A DNA stretch of 57,682 nucleotides from an uncultured Bacteroides sp. (lineage in GTDB: Bacteria > Bacteroidota > Bacteroidia > Bacteroidales > Bacteroidaceae), in the NCBI GenBank assembly GCA_949296415.1, contig CASFQC010000009.1:1-57682 (forward strand), read 5' to 3'. The position numbers were made by a program, and so were the translations under genes. Below, in pieces: positions 1 through 8,891 of this stretch. Each line of letters opens with the position of its first letter. The first letter of the stretch is position 1. The notes below the pieces were generated by a model. The model was given only the letters and a program-made list of their open reading frames with translations. It made no database searches and was not told where the DNA came from.

Positions 1-26
1 GCTGACAATATTTCATTATATGTCAT
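1..26 (-). CDS. 5' end of an unidentified gene, cut by the window edge
   Basis: A minus-strand ATG at 26 reads MTYNEILS before the window ends. Upstream at about 31-38 lies AAGGAGGT, a near-perfect Shine-Dalgarno sequence ending 4 bases before the ATG. Bacteroidetes genes usually lack so strong a site, which is the main reason to believe this start. It follows the pseudogene at 57-1901 on the same strand by 30 bp, so the two may be cotranscribed. Eight residues are too few to name a family. Confidence 0.45.
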
Positions 27-56
27 GATAACCTCCTTTTAAAAAGATATATGCAA

Positions 57-1901
57 TTAATATGCCACTTTACAACGCCTTGTTAAACTAGAGCCAAGGG
101 AATCTTCTTTGATTTTTTGCCCGTTTTTGCGGAACTCTTCGGGCTTTACCTTAAATTTCGCAGCCCACGACGAATAGAAAGTGGAGCGCGACATGCCCGA
201 TTCCCTGATGACGGCATCAATGGACCAGTCGGGATGATAGATGAGAAGTTCGCTCGCATAGTCCAGCCGCAGATTCTGCACGTAGTTGCTGAACGACATC
301 CCGGCAAACCGGACGAACATGTCCGCGAACTTGTTTTGCGGCACGGGAACAATCTTGAGCATTTCCGCACGGGAAAAGTTCGGGTTGCGGAACAGTTCCC
401 GGTTCTTTATCTCGCAAACCATGCGCTCAAAGAGGATGAAATCCGTGTCCGTCGGTTTGCCGTCGTTTTTCTTCGGCCTGGTGGCCTGCGGGGCTGTCCT
501 GGCCTTTTCTTCTTCCAGTTCCTTTGCCAGTTGCTCCAACCGGTCGCGCAAGGCAAGGTTCTCCGCTATCTTGCCGTCCAGTTCCCGTCTGTCCGCCAAT
601 TGTCGCTTTACCTGCGCCACCAAGGCCAGGCTGCGGCGGCTGATTCCCCGGTTCTTGCAAACGATGACGTAGCCCAGACCTCCGCCCACCAACATCACCA
701 CGATGACGGCTATTGCGATGACCATCCACCGGACGGCGTTCTGTTGTTCCTCCTTTATCTGCGCGTCCTTTTCCTCGCTCTCGTAGATTTCCGACCATTG
801 CAGCGCGTCGGCAGTGCGCTCCCTGCGGCGGAGTGTGTCCGTCAGAGCCAGCATCACGGCCTGCACCCGTGCCGCCTCACGCATACTCCCCTTTCCCTGC
901 CAGGCTTCCAGTTCCGCCTGTAGGTGCGGATTGATGTAATCCCAGTTCACGGTATCCGTGTTCTCTTGGAGCAATTTCTTCTCTCTGCGGACGTAATGCA
1001 GGGCCTCGTCGAAGCGTCCGGCAGCCACCAGTCCGGGGATGCGGATGTACTCGCCATCAGGCGTGGAAGCAACCGGATTGGCTTCCAAGCGACGGTACAA
1101 TTTGTCGCCCTCCGCCTTGCGTCCGGTGGCGTAGGCAACAGGACAAAGCAACGCAAGCAGTTCGGCTTGACGCAGTTCCGCCAGGCCGTCCGGCGCGTCC
1201 CCGCTCGCCTCCAAGCCTTTCAAGGCTTCCTCCATCTGTGGGAATAGGGCGTAGGCTTCCTCGTTGCGGTCTATCTCGTAGAGCGCGGACAACTTCAAAC
1301 CGACGGAATAGAACAGCTCGTCCCACGCATGATAGCCGGAGTTCTTGCGGGCTTCCTCATCCAATATGCCTATGCCGATGTCGAAATGCCGGAACGCCTC
1401 GCCGTGTTGTGCCATGAGCATCAGGGTCTTTGCCCATGTGACATGAAAGTCGGCTTCGTAGGTCTTGTCTCCCTATTCCTTGGCCAGCTTCAGTCCCTCG
1501 GTGCAATAGCGCACACTGGCGGCATAGTCGCCGTTGGTGTGGCTGTCTTCCGCCATGTAGGAAAGCAGGAATAAAAGCTTGTTGGGGCGTTTCCGCGCCT
1601 CCGGGTCGGCATAAGCTTTGCGCCCGTAAAACAAGGCCGCCTTGTAACGGGAAAAGCCATTGTGATTCACAAGGCAGCGCAGCATGTTGGTTTCAAAGGG
1701 CGTGAGCAGCCGCCTTTCCTCTGCCGTGTCAAGCAGGGCGAGAGCTCTCTCCGGCTCTTCAAACGAGATTTTCTGTATATGTTCGGCGGTGTACACACTG
1801 TCGCGCCCGTCCGTGTCCGGGCTGGAATGCCTCGCATGGCATGCCGCAAGCAGGATGACCACCGCAAACAAGATTATATGATGGATGTAGATGCGTAACA
1901 T
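57..1901 (-). pseudogene. TPR lipoprotein-type regulator with C-terminal AraC HTH, split by an in-frame TAG
   Basis: Two minus-strand reading frames (1901-1473 and the part ending at 57) are in the same frame, separated only by a TAG at 1473-1475. Read through, they give one protein of about 614 residues. Its parts in order are: a lipoprotein-like signal (LLAAC, Cys21), TPR-like helices, a transmembrane segment (WMVIAIAVIVVMLVGGGLGY), a coiled coil, and an AraC/HTH_18 DNA-binding domain at the C-terminus (SFSNYVQNLRLDYASELL, then ESGMSRSTFYSSW). This layout is common in Bacteroides membrane-anchored regulators. The stop is probably a CAG to TAG change (KLAKE-stop-GDKTY). Because the codons on both sides keep good coding character, the lesion is recent or a sequencing error. 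A -7 element TAAATTTG lies at 1922-1929 on the minus strand. The downstream part has internal ATGs (1421) and could make a truncated protein carrying the TM and HTH. Confidence 0.8.
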
Positions 1902-2753
1902 ATTGCCGGCAAAAGTTTTCGCAAATTTAATACAATCTTACCTTGAGACGGAAGAAACTGTGGAAAAATTGCAGGCTGTCACAAAAGGCCACTCACTGTC
2001 AAATGCTTCTTCCATAATAAATGCCAATCAAAATGTCGGAAGTTAAAATCCATTAAGTAAAAAACCACATTGCCGCCATTTTGTCTATTTGCCAAACAAA
2101 ATGATACATTTTAAACCTATATACTTACAACCGCTTTTTTCAAAAAGCTCGGCAATCCAAGATTTTGCAGACAGAATCATATAAATAAGTTAAAGCCAAA
2201 CGACTTTTCGCACTAAAATGTATTCATATGTTAACGTAATCTGTCCAAAATCCCTTCCTCCCCTTGCCGATGACCCATTATCGGCCGACGGATGACAGCT
2301 CATCAGCTGACGGATGACAGATTGCCCGGTCGCTGACAATACGTTGCCAGTCCAGATACCATGCCTGTTTCTCTTCCGAACAGACTTCCGGCCGGAAAAA
2401 ATCCTCCATTTATCCCGAAAATGGAGAGCCGCGAAATGTTAAAATCCAGATTATCATACTGGAATACATCATATTACATCGAAAAATCCTGCATTCTTTT
2501 CCACCACGTCTCCCGTTGGCCGGAAAGAAGGCACGCATTTGCGTTAAACTTTGTAAAGTGTCATTTTGTACTTTTCTTCAGTGATTGCCAGAACAAATTC
2601 GAAACAGCCTCTCATGATGGTCTGAGGGGGCGAATGGCAAAATTCCCATCCAAACGTTTTTTATCGTTAAAAGCTTTGGAGTTTCCGATTAAGCCACTAT
2701 CTTTGCACTGGAATTAAAAATGTAACGATTACAAGTTTATACAAATTAAATAT
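1902..2753. other. Intergenic region of about 850 bp between divergent genes
   Basis: AT-rich DNA between the TPR/AraC pseudogene and perR. It holds the minus-strand -7 element at 1922-1929 and the perR promoter at 2675-2705. A 12-base direct repeat GACGGATGACAG occurs at 2287-2298 and 2309-2320 (22 bp apart), with an inverted CAGCT/AGCTG pair between the copies. A plus-strand open frame at 2361-2717 overlaps the perR promoter and looks unlike a protein. I see no gene or RNA that I can support. Confidence 0.5.
2675..2705 (+). promoter_or_regulatory. perR promoter, Bacteroidetes type
   Basis: TTTG at 2675-2678, a 19-bp spacer and TATCTTTG at 2698-2705 match the Bacteroidetes -33/-7 consensus. 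Transcription would start near 2712, about 40 bases before the first perR ATG. Confidence 0.75.
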
Positions 2754-3200
2754 ATGATATATGATATGGATGCCGTAAAACAACTGCTGACCCACAACAT
2801 ACGCCCATCGATGCAACGCATAGCCATCATGGACTATCTGCTGGAGCACTTTACCCATCCTACCGTAGACGAGATCTACACGGCACTGGCTCCTTCCATG
2901 CCCACACTGTCGAAGACCACCGTCTACAATACGCTGAAACTGCTGAGCGAACAGGGTGCAGTGCAGACGCTGACCATAGACGAGCACAACACGTGCTACG
3001 ACGCCAACACAGCCCCGCACGCCCATTTTCTCTGCAAACGGTGCGGCCGCATTTATGACCTTAACGACAGACTGCCCCTGACGGCAGAGATGGACGAAGA
3101 TGCCGGCGGCCACGAAGTTCACGAAATACACTACTACTTCAAAGGCATATGCAAGCATTGCAAAGCCGAAGAAGAGTTTGGAAAAATAGAGACTAATTAA
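2754..3200 (+). CDS. perR: Fur-family peroxide regulator (PerR)
   Basis: A 148-residue Fur-family metalloregulator: N-terminal winged helix (HPTVDEIYTAL, TLSKTTVYNTLKLL) and a C-terminal dimerisation domain with two CxxC pairs (CKRC, CKHC) that hold structural zinc, plus the HAH metal ligands. The residue after CGRIY is Asp; PerR proteins typically have Asp there and Fur proteins Glu, which favours a peroxide sensor using metal-catalysed histidine oxidation. The rubrerythrin gene follows after 33 bp, a classical PerR target, so the two are probably an autoregulated operon. Three ATGs lie close together (2754, 2766 and one out of frame); the family's usual N-terminus (MDAVKQLL) suggests 2766 may be the true start. 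Confidence 0.88.
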   Translation: MIYDMDAVKQLLTHNIRPSMQRIAIMDYLLEHFTHPTVDEIYTALAPSMPTLSKTTVYNTLKLLSEQGAVQTLTIDEHNTCYDANTAPHAHFLCKRCGRIYDLNDRLPLTAEMDEDAGGHEVHEIHYYFKGICKHCKAEEEFGKIETN

Positions 3201-3233
3201 CTGATACTACTAATCTTTTTAAATTCAGACAAA

Positions 3234-3788
3234 ATGAAAAAATTCAGATGCACAGTCTGCGGTTATGTGTATGAAGGCGACGCAGCGCCTGAGAAATGCC
3301 CCTTGTGTAAAGCTCCTGCCAGCAAGTTCGTTGAAATCACCGAGGAAGCTACAGGTGCCCTGACCTTTGCCGACGAACACGTTATCGGCGTGGCCAAAGG
3401 TTGCGATGAGGAGATGATTAAAGACCTGAACAATCACTTTATGGGCGAATGCACAGAAGTGGGCATGTACCTGGCCATGAGCCGCCAGGCCGACCGCGAA
3501 GGCTATCCCGAAGTGGCCGAAGCCTTCAAGCGTTATGCTTGGGAAGAGGCTGAGCACGCTTCCAAATTCGCAGAACTGCTGGGCGACTGCGTATGGGACA
3601 CCAAGACCAACCTGGAGAAGAGAATGCAGGCCGAAAGCGGCGCTTGCGAAGACAAGAAACGCATAGCCACCCGCGCAAAACAACTGAACCTGGATGCCAT
3701 TCACGACACTGTACATGAAATGGCCAAGGATGAGGCCCGTCACGGCAAAGGCTTCGAAGGACTGTACAACCGTTACTTCAAGAAGTAA
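3234..3788 (+). CDS. rbr: Rubrerythrin with N-terminal rubredoxin domain (reverse rubrerythrin)
   Basis: A 184-residue non-haem iron peroxidase of the cytoplasm, reducing hydrogen peroxide with electrons from NAD(P)H through rubredoxin-type carriers. Residues 1-30 form the rubredoxin-like Fe(SCys)4 site (Cys6, Cys9, Cys22, Cys25); residues about 60-184 are a ferritin-like diiron four-helix bundle with repeated E..EH/E..RH motifs ([21 protein letters not shown]). Classical rubrerythrin has the rubredoxin at the C-terminus, so this is the reversed order known from anaerobes. It sits 33 bp after perR, suggesting peroxide-inducible co-expression, and is closed by a strong hairpin at 3824-3877. 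Confidence 0.9.
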   Translation: MKKFRCTVCGYVYEGDAAPEKCPLCKAPASKFVEITEEATGALTFADEHVIGVAKGCDEEMIKDLNNHFMGECTEVGMYLAMSRQADREGYPEVAEAFKRYAWEEAEHASKFAELLGDCVWDTKTNLEKRMQAESGACEDKKRIATRAKQLNLDAIHDTVHEMAKDEARHGKGFEGLYNRYFKK

Positions 3789-3823
3789 GGGAAGACAAAA
3801 GAAGGCCATAGCCTGACCTGATA

Positions 3824-3877
3824 AAAGAAGAACGGAGAAAGAACCGCCGCCAGGCGGAACTTTCTCCGTTCTTCTTT
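3824..3877. terminator. Bidirectional terminator between rbr and phoU
   Basis: An 18-bp arm (3824-3841) pairs perfectly with 3860-3877, with an inner CCGCC/GGCGG stem around a 4-base loop. AAAG and CTTT ends give U-rich tracts on both strands, so it can end both convergent operons. Confidence 0.85.
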
Positions 3878-3959
3878 CAACCCAATCGGTCATCAGACCG
3901 CATAAGGATTATTCCTGCCTTCCCCGGGATAGCCACCGGAGCCATGTGCAGACTGCGAA

Positions 3960-4649
3960 TCAGGTATAATGTTCGTCTGTATGTCCGCTGTGTTTCAACA
4001 CCTTGGCATCAATAAAGAACACTATTTCCTCGGCGATATTGGTAATATGGTCGCCCGCTCTCTCCAGCTTACGGAACACACTGACCAGTTCCAGGCAGAA
4101 AAGAGCCTGTTCGGGATGGCGGCTCAGGTAATCGGCCAGGACCTTGGGAGCTTCCGCATTGATTTCGTCAAGCAGGTTGTCTTTAGCAAAGACGTTGGCT
4201 GCCATTTCCAGATTTTCTTCTTGCAGCGATTTCTTGGCCAGTTCCAACATGGAAAGCACCTGCCTGACCATCTCGCCCAAACGCAATCTGGCAAACAGTT
4301 CCTCATCTATGTCAAGGGAATCGCCCTTACAGTCAATGGCAAACCGCGCGATGCCTTCGGCAAAATCGCCCAAGCGTTCCAGATTAGTGTTTATCTTCAG
4401 CATGGCCAGCACAAAACGCAAGTCTATGGCCACAGGATTATACAGCGCGATGATGTCTTCCACATCGCTGTCTATCTTCAGTTCCATGGCATTTACCCTA
4501 CGCTCGCGCAGCCGCACCTGCTGTGCCAGTTCGCTGTCAAAGGTAAGGACCGCTTCTCCGGCCCTGTCCAGCTGGCTGTAGACCAGCGTCCACATTTCGT
4601 CCACTTCCTTTTTAAGGAGGACGAGTTCCGATTCTATAAATTTCACCAT
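3960..4649 (-). CDS. phoU: Phosphate-signalling accessory protein PhoU
   Basis: A 229-residue cytoplasmic protein of two three-helix PhoU repeats, seen as alternating charged helices with the family motifs (RERRVNAMELKIDSDVEDII, RFVLAMLKINTNLERLGDFA, FRKLERAGDHITNIAEEIVF). PhoU couples the Pst transporter to the PhoR-type sensor kinase and limits phosphate uptake. It is the last gene of pstC-pstA-pstB-phoU, 78 bp after pstB. No phoB/phoR pair is in the window, so its partners must lie elsewhere. Confidence 0.95.
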   Translation of the reverse strand: MVKFIESELVLLKKEVDEMWTLVYSQLDRAGEAVLTFDSELAQQVRLRERRVNAMELKIDSDVEDIIALYNPVAIDLRFVLAMLKINTNLERLGDFAEGIARFAIDCKGDSLDIDEELFARLRLGEMVRQVLSMLELAKKSLQEENLEMAANVFAKDNLLDEINAEAPKVLADYLSRHPEQALFCLELVSVFRKLERAGDHITNIAEEIVFFIDAKVLKHSGHTDEHYT

Positions 4650-4727
4650 ACCTCTTTATTTATCTGGTTTCTACTAAATAAAAATCCTGTTTCCGCAACC
4701 GCGCCCATGCAGGAAAAACACAAGGCC

Positions 4728-5492
4728 TCATCCGAAACGTCCGGTGATGTAATTCTGTGTGGCTTCCTTGTCGGGATGAGTGAATATCTTCTTCGTATCG
4801 CCATATTCCACCATTTCGCCCATGTAGAAGAAGGCGGTATGGTCACTCACACGGGCTGCCTGCTGCATGTTATGGGTCACTATGACAATGGTGTAGTCTT
4901 TCTTTAGTTCCCTTATCAGCTCTTCCACCTTGGCCGTGGATATGGGGTCAAGCGCAGAAGCCGGTTCGTCCATAAGAAGCACCGAAGGCGATACGGCCAT
5001 GGCACGCGCTATGCACAGGCGCTGCTGCTGTCCGCCGGAAAGGGCGTAAGCCGACACCTTGAGCTTGTCCTTCACCTCGTCCCACAAGGCTGCCCCTTTG
5101 AGGGACTCTTCCACCCGGTGGCGGATATAGTCTTTGTCCTTCACTCCATTCACGCGCAGTCCATAGGCCACATTCTCGAAAATGCTTTTCGGGAAGGGGT
5201 TGGGGCGCTGGAACACCATGCCCACATTCTTGCGCAACTCGTCCACCTTCACTCCCCGGGCATAAATGTCTTCACCGTCAATTAAAATCTGCCCGCTGAG
5301 ACGGGTGTCGGGAATAAGGTCGTTCATGCGGTTGAGCAACCGCAGGAAGGTGGATTTTCCGCATCCCGAGGGACCGATGAAGGCCACAACCGACTTGGAG
5401 GCGATGTCCATGCTTATGCCCTTCAGGGCGTGGAAACTGCCGTACCAAAAATTCACATCACGCGTTTCTATCTTATTGTCTGCCATAATCAC
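4728..5492 (-). CDS. pstB: Phosphate ABC transporter ATP-binding protein PstB
   Basis: A 254-residue ABC ATPase on the cytoplasmic face of the Pst complex, powering phosphate import. Walker [10 protein letters not shown], signature LSGGQQQR, Walker [14 protein letters not shown] and the switch histidine in VTHNMQQA are all intact. Length and the NP-type motif ([20 protein letters not shown]) match PstB. The gene is 18 bp after pstA. Two ATGs (MIM) start the frame; either could be used. Confidence 0.97.
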   Translation of the reverse strand: MIMADNKIETRDVNFWYGSFHALKGISMDIASKSVVAFIGPSGCGKSTFLRLLNRMNDLIPDTRLSGQILIDGEDIYARGVKVDELRKNVGMVFQRPNPFPKSIFENVAYGLRVNGVKDKDYIRHRVEESLKGAALWDEVKDKLKVSAYALSGGQQQRLCIARAMAVSPSVLLMDEPASALDPISTAKVEELIRELKKDYTIVIVTHNMQQAARVSDHTAFFYMGEMVEYGDTKKIFTHPDKEATQNYITGRFG

Positions 5493-5510
5493 AGTTCTTG
5501 GGGTTTTATG

Positions 5511-6371
5511 CTAATTTGTCTTTACTTTCCTCTCGAAAAACTTCCGCATGGCATTCGCCAGCAAATTTACTAAAAGAATTATTATTATCAAGACCAAAGC
5601 GGTACCATATGCTATGGGAAGCTGTGCGTCCATGTCTGTTCCGCTGGTGGAGAGCACATACAGATGGTAAGGCAAGGCCATGCACTGGTCCAGAATGCCG
5701 GACGGTAGCTTGGGCAGGAAGTAGGCGGCACAGGTGAAGAGTATGGGAGCCGTCTCGCCGGACACGCGTCCCAGCGCCAGGATAAGTCCGGTGATGACAT
5801 TGGGCATAGCCATGGGCAGTATGACGTGCCATATGGTCTGCAGCTTGGTGGCTCCCAACGCGCGACTGCCTTCGCGCAGGCTGTCGGGTATGGCCTTGAG
5901 TGCCTCTTCTGTGGTGCGTATCACCAGAGGCAGACTGAGCAGTCCCAACGTAAGCGAACCTGCCAGTATGCTGTCGCCGAAGCCCAGATAGTTGACGAAC
6001 AAGGCCATGCCGAAAAGGCCGAACACAATGGAAGGTATACCGCTGAGGTTGTTGGTCATCATGCGTATGAAACGCACCACCCATCCGCGAGGAGTGTACT
6101 CATTCATGTAGATGCCGCTCATCACGCCTATGGGAAAGGCAAAGACGGCACTGCCCAACATAAGGCTGAATGTGCCTACTATGGCCGGCAATATGCCGCC
6201 AGCCGTCATGCCGTCGGAAGGGGCGGTGGTCAGAAATTCCCAGTCAATTACTCCTATACCTTTATAGATGATAAATCCCAGTATGGCGAACAGCACCAGC
6301 ACAATGAACAGGCTGAGCAGGCGAAACGCACCGAACGCCAAGTTTTGATTGAAACGTTTTCTGTTTGTCAT
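5511..6371 (-). CDS. pstA: Phosphate ABC transporter permease PstA
   Basis: A 286-residue inner-membrane permease with six predicted membrane segments and the MetI-like loop that docks on PstB (EEALKAIPDSLREGSRALGATK). It forms the phosphate channel with PstC. Its ATG overlaps the end of pstC by four bases (ATGA type), which implies translational coupling. Confidence 0.95.
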   Translation of the reverse strand: MTNRKRFNQNLAFGAFRLLSLFIVLVLFAILGFIIYKGIGVIDWEFLTTAPSDGMTAGGILPAIVGTFSLMLGSAVFAFPIGVMSGIYMNEYTPRGWVVRFIRMMTNNLSGIPSIVFGLFGMALFVNYLGFGDSILAGSLTLGLLSLPLVIRTTEEALKAIPDSLREGSRALGATKLQTIWHVILPMAMPNVITGLILALGRVSGETAPILFTCAAYFLPKLPSGILDQCMALPYHLYVLSTSGTDMDAQLPIAYGTALVLIIIILLVNLLANAMRKFFERKVKTN

Positions 6372-7555
6372 TTGTTCCTCCTTAAAGACACAGCTTCTAC
6401 AGTTAAATTAATGGACAGGCTGATAAAGAACAGCACCACACCCAGCAAAAAGAGAGAAGCGTAGTGCGCTCCGCCGGCAGGCGCCTCACCCAGCTCGGCT
6501 GCTATGGTGGCAGGTATGGTGCGCAAAGGCTCCAGTATGCTGTGAGGGATGACGGCGGCATTGCCCGTAACCATAAGCACAGCCATAGTCTCGCCCACGG
6601 CACGGCCTATGCCCAGCACAACGCCGGAAGTGATGCCCGACACGGAATAGGGTATGACAACCTTATAAATGGTCTGCCACTGCGACGCGCCCAACGCCAG
6701 GCTAGCCTCGCGCATGGCACGGGGACAGTTGCGCATGGCATCCTCGGTGACGGTGATGATAGTGGGCAGTGCCATGACGGCCAACACCAGACTGCCGGCC
6801 AGACCGCTTTCGCCTACAGGCAGGCCGAACACCTGCTGCAGCAAAGGCACCAACACGATAAGCCCGAAAAAGCCATAGACCACCGAAGGTATGCCACTGA
6901 GCAGTTCGATGACGGGTTTCAGCACATTGCGGACGCGCTTGTCCGCTACCTCGGACATGTAAATGGCCACAGCCAGACCGAAAGGTAGTGCGAACAGTAT
7001 GGCGAAAAAGCTGACCCACAACGTACCCGTAATGAGAGGAAGGAATCCGAACAAAGGAGCCGGCGTGGCCGTAGGAAACCATTCGGCTCCGGCAAACACG
7101 TCTTTCACCGAAATGGTACGGTCGGAAAGCACATGCACCGCATCGGGCCGTGTGATAAACTGCGCCGGTACAAAGGCCACCATGCCCGGACTGCGTTCCA
7201 CCAACGAGGTAATGCACTCACCCGCATGTTCGTAGGAAGGGCCGAGCTGTTCTTCGGTGTAATAGGAAGATACGTCTTCCAGACGAAACACCTGGACCGG
7301 CTCGTCAGGACCGCCTACGCTTTTCCAATTGGTCAGTTCCCCGTCGAAAATGTCCTTAATCTGTTCCGGTGTGAGTTCCTCCACCGGATTGCTCTTGTGC
7401 AAAGCCAGCACATAACCGTCTTCCACCACCTTGCTGCCAAAGAGTCCCAAAGCCTCTGAAAAGAGAAACAGGACTATAAGCACAATGGCCAGACTCGTCA
7501 CAAAGCCGCTGCAGGCCAAAACGCCTTCCACAGCCTTTTCCCAAAAACGTCTCAT
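6368..7555 (-). CDS. pstC: Phosphate permease PstC with an inserted PstS-like domain
   Basis: A 395-residue inner-membrane subunit of the phosphate importer, longer than the usual 300-330 residues. Residues about 17-40 are the first membrane segment; residues about 165-395 are the ordinary MetI-like permease (EDAMRNCPRAMREASLALGA coupling loop). Between them, residues about 45-155 form an extracytoplasmic insert resembling the second lobe of the phosphate-binding protein: NPVEELTPEQIKDIFDGELT and then TNWKSVGG align with PstS NPVRQLTRQQLEDIFRGKIT and TNWKEVGG, and GMVAFVPAQFI aligns with GAIGYVGLAYV. The insert lacks the SSGTYEFF phosphate-ligand segment of PstS, so it probably does not bind phosphate in the usual way and may dock PstS. 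First gene of pstCAB-phoU, divergent from pstS. Confidence 0.93.
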   Translation of the reverse strand: MRRFWEKAVEGVLACSGFVTSLAIVLIVLFLFSEALGLFGSKVVEDGYVLALHKSNPVEELTPEQIKDIFDGELTNWKSVGGPDEPVQVFRLEDVSSYYTEEQLGPSYEHAGECITSLVERSPGMVAFVPAQFITRPDAVHVLSDRTISVKDVFAGAEWFPTATPAPLFGFLPLITGTLWVSFFAILFALPFGLAVAIYMSEVADKRVRNVLKPVIELLSGIPSVVYGFFGLIVLVPLLQQVFGLPVGESGLAGSLVLAVMALPTIITVTEDAMRNCPRAMREASLALGASQWQTIYKVVIPYSVSGITSGVVLGIGRAVGETMAVLMVTGNAAVIPHSILEPLRTIPATIAAELGEAPAGGAHYASLFLLGVVLFFISLSINLTVEAVSLRRNK

Positions 7556-7927
7556 AACATCTTACCTATAAGCATTGTCACTACATAAAACACTTCTTCT
7601 CTACTGATGCAACCGTCCATACCACATCACTTTTCTGCAGACAATTCCGCACCATAGCGCCATCGGGGCCCCACTGGGACAGCCCTGCACACGGCAGGCA
7701 AAGGTTTTCCAACGCCGCCACGCGGAGGGCAGGGACAGGACCTCATTTTCCGGCTGCAAAGAAAGGCCGCCGATGTTAAACACGTGTGACTACAGGTTGA
7801 AAGAGTTATTTCATTCACATTACAATCATGTTACATTCACAGGGATTGCCCGTTTTGTAAAACACATGTAACACTGAAGCGTTTACTTTGCAGCGAAAAT
7901 CATGAAGCCTAATAAAGAACACCGCTT
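7556..7927. other. Divergent pstC/pstS control region
   Basis: 372 bp between the two start codons. The half near pstS holds the phased repeats described separately. The pstC-proximal part (7556-7800) has no clear -7 element; AACCTTTG on the minus strand near 7700 is the nearest match. The pstCAB-phoU leader may therefore be long (about 150-240 bases). No ORF there looks coding. Confidence 0.5.
7808..7891. promoter_or_regulatory. Candidate divergent Pho box (11-bp phased TGTAACA repeats) and pstS promoter
   Basis: On the minus strand, three 7-base units at exact 11-bp spacing read TGTAACA (7830-7836), TGTAATG (7819-7825), TGAAATA (7808-7814). On the plus strand, TGTAAAA (7857-7863) and TGTAACA (7868-7874) are also 11 bp apart and are followed, 17 bases from the start of the last repeat, by the -7-like TTACTTTG (7884-7891). 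Seven-base direct repeats with 4-base spacers are the known architecture of PhoB sites. No -33 TTTG sits at the right distance, as expected for an activator-dependent promoter. Binding by a PhoB-type regulator is inference. Confidence 0.6.
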
Positions 7928-8755
7928 ATGAAACCAACGAACGCAAGATTCATCCTTGCCGCATGCCTCGTGCTTGCGGCCGTCTGCCAGGATATGGCGG
8001 CGCAACGCATCAAGGGTAGCGACACCGTACTGCCCATAGCCCAAGAGACTGCCGAACGTTTCCTTACCCTGAACCCGTCGGCCAGCGTGACCGTGACGGG
8101 CGGAGGTTCGGGAGTGGGCATATCGGCCCTGCTTGACAACACCACAGACATAGCCATGGCCTCGCGCGGCATAAAGTTCAGCGAAAAGATGAAAGCCAAA
8201 GCCGCCGGTGAGGAACTGGTGGAAGTGACCATAGCCTATGACGCACTGGCTGTCATCGCACACCCGTCGAATCCCGTGAGGCAGCTCACCCGCCAACAGT
8301 TGGAAGACATCTTCCGGGGTAAGATAACCAACTGGAAAGAAGTGGGAGGGGAAGACAGGAAAATAGTGGTCTACTCGCGCGAGACCTCATCGGGCACCTA
8401 TGAGTTCTTCAAGGAAAGTGTGCTGAAGAACAAGAACTACATGAGCGGCAGCCTCTCCATGCCTGCCACAGGAGCCATCATACAGTCGGTAAGCCAGACA
8501 AAAGGTGCCATAGGCTATGTAGGGCTGGCCTATGTGTCGCCACGCATCAAGACCCTGGCCGTGTCCTATGACAACATACACTTTGCTACCCCCAGCATGG
8601 AAAGCGCCTACAACAAGACCTACCCCGTAGTGCGTCCCCTATACTATTATTACAATAAGAAAAACGAAAAGCTGGTACGGCCGCTACTGGACTTCATGCT
8701 ATCCGATGAAGGACAGGAAATAATCAAAAAGGGAGGATATATTCCCGTAAAATAA
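7928..8755 (+). CDS. pstS: Phosphate-binding protein PstS
   Basis: A 275-residue periplasmic binding protein delivering phosphate to PstCA. A signal peptide covers residues 1 to about 25 (hydrophobic stretch AACLVLAAVC, cleavage near MAAQ). Phosphate-ligand loops are visible: GSDTVLP near residue 30, TGGGSGVG near 57, the SR of MASRGIKF near 80, and ETSSGTYEFF near 152. It is transcribed away from pstCAB-phoU, with its own promoter next to the phased repeats. The PstS second lobe has a partner copy inside PstC (see that entry). Confidence 0.95.
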   Translation: MKPTNARFILAACLVLAAVCQDMAAQRIKGSDTVLPIAQETAERFLTLNPSASVTVTGGGSGVGISALLDNTTDIAMASRGIKFSEKMKAKAAGEELVEVTIAYDALAVIAHPSNPVRQLTRQQLEDIFRGKITNWKEVGGEDRKIVVYSRETSSGTYEFFKESVLKNKNYMSGSLSMPATGAIIQSVSQTKGAIGYVGLAYVSPRIKTLAVSYDNIHFATPSMESAYNKTYPVVRPLYYYYNKKNEKLVRPLLDFMLSDEGQEIIKKGGYIPVK

Positions 8756-8891
8756 CGGGATACAAAAAAATAGTCGTATTTTTGCGCCACAAACCGTCTG
8801 GAGAAAAAAGACAGGCCGGAAACGCCGGACACCCGCCGCCCCATACACCAAGACGGACGGGCCCGGAAACAAACCTAAAGGAAAAGACAAT

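Noticed and set aside
2287-2320. Direct repeat GACGGATGACAG as a phase-variation or integration site
   Set aside because: Only two copies, no flanking recombinase, and no inverted-repeat pair enclosing a promoter.
2361-2717. Plus-strand 118-codon open frame upstream of perR
   Set aside because: It covers the perR promoter, has an atypical composition and no recognisable motif or own promoter.
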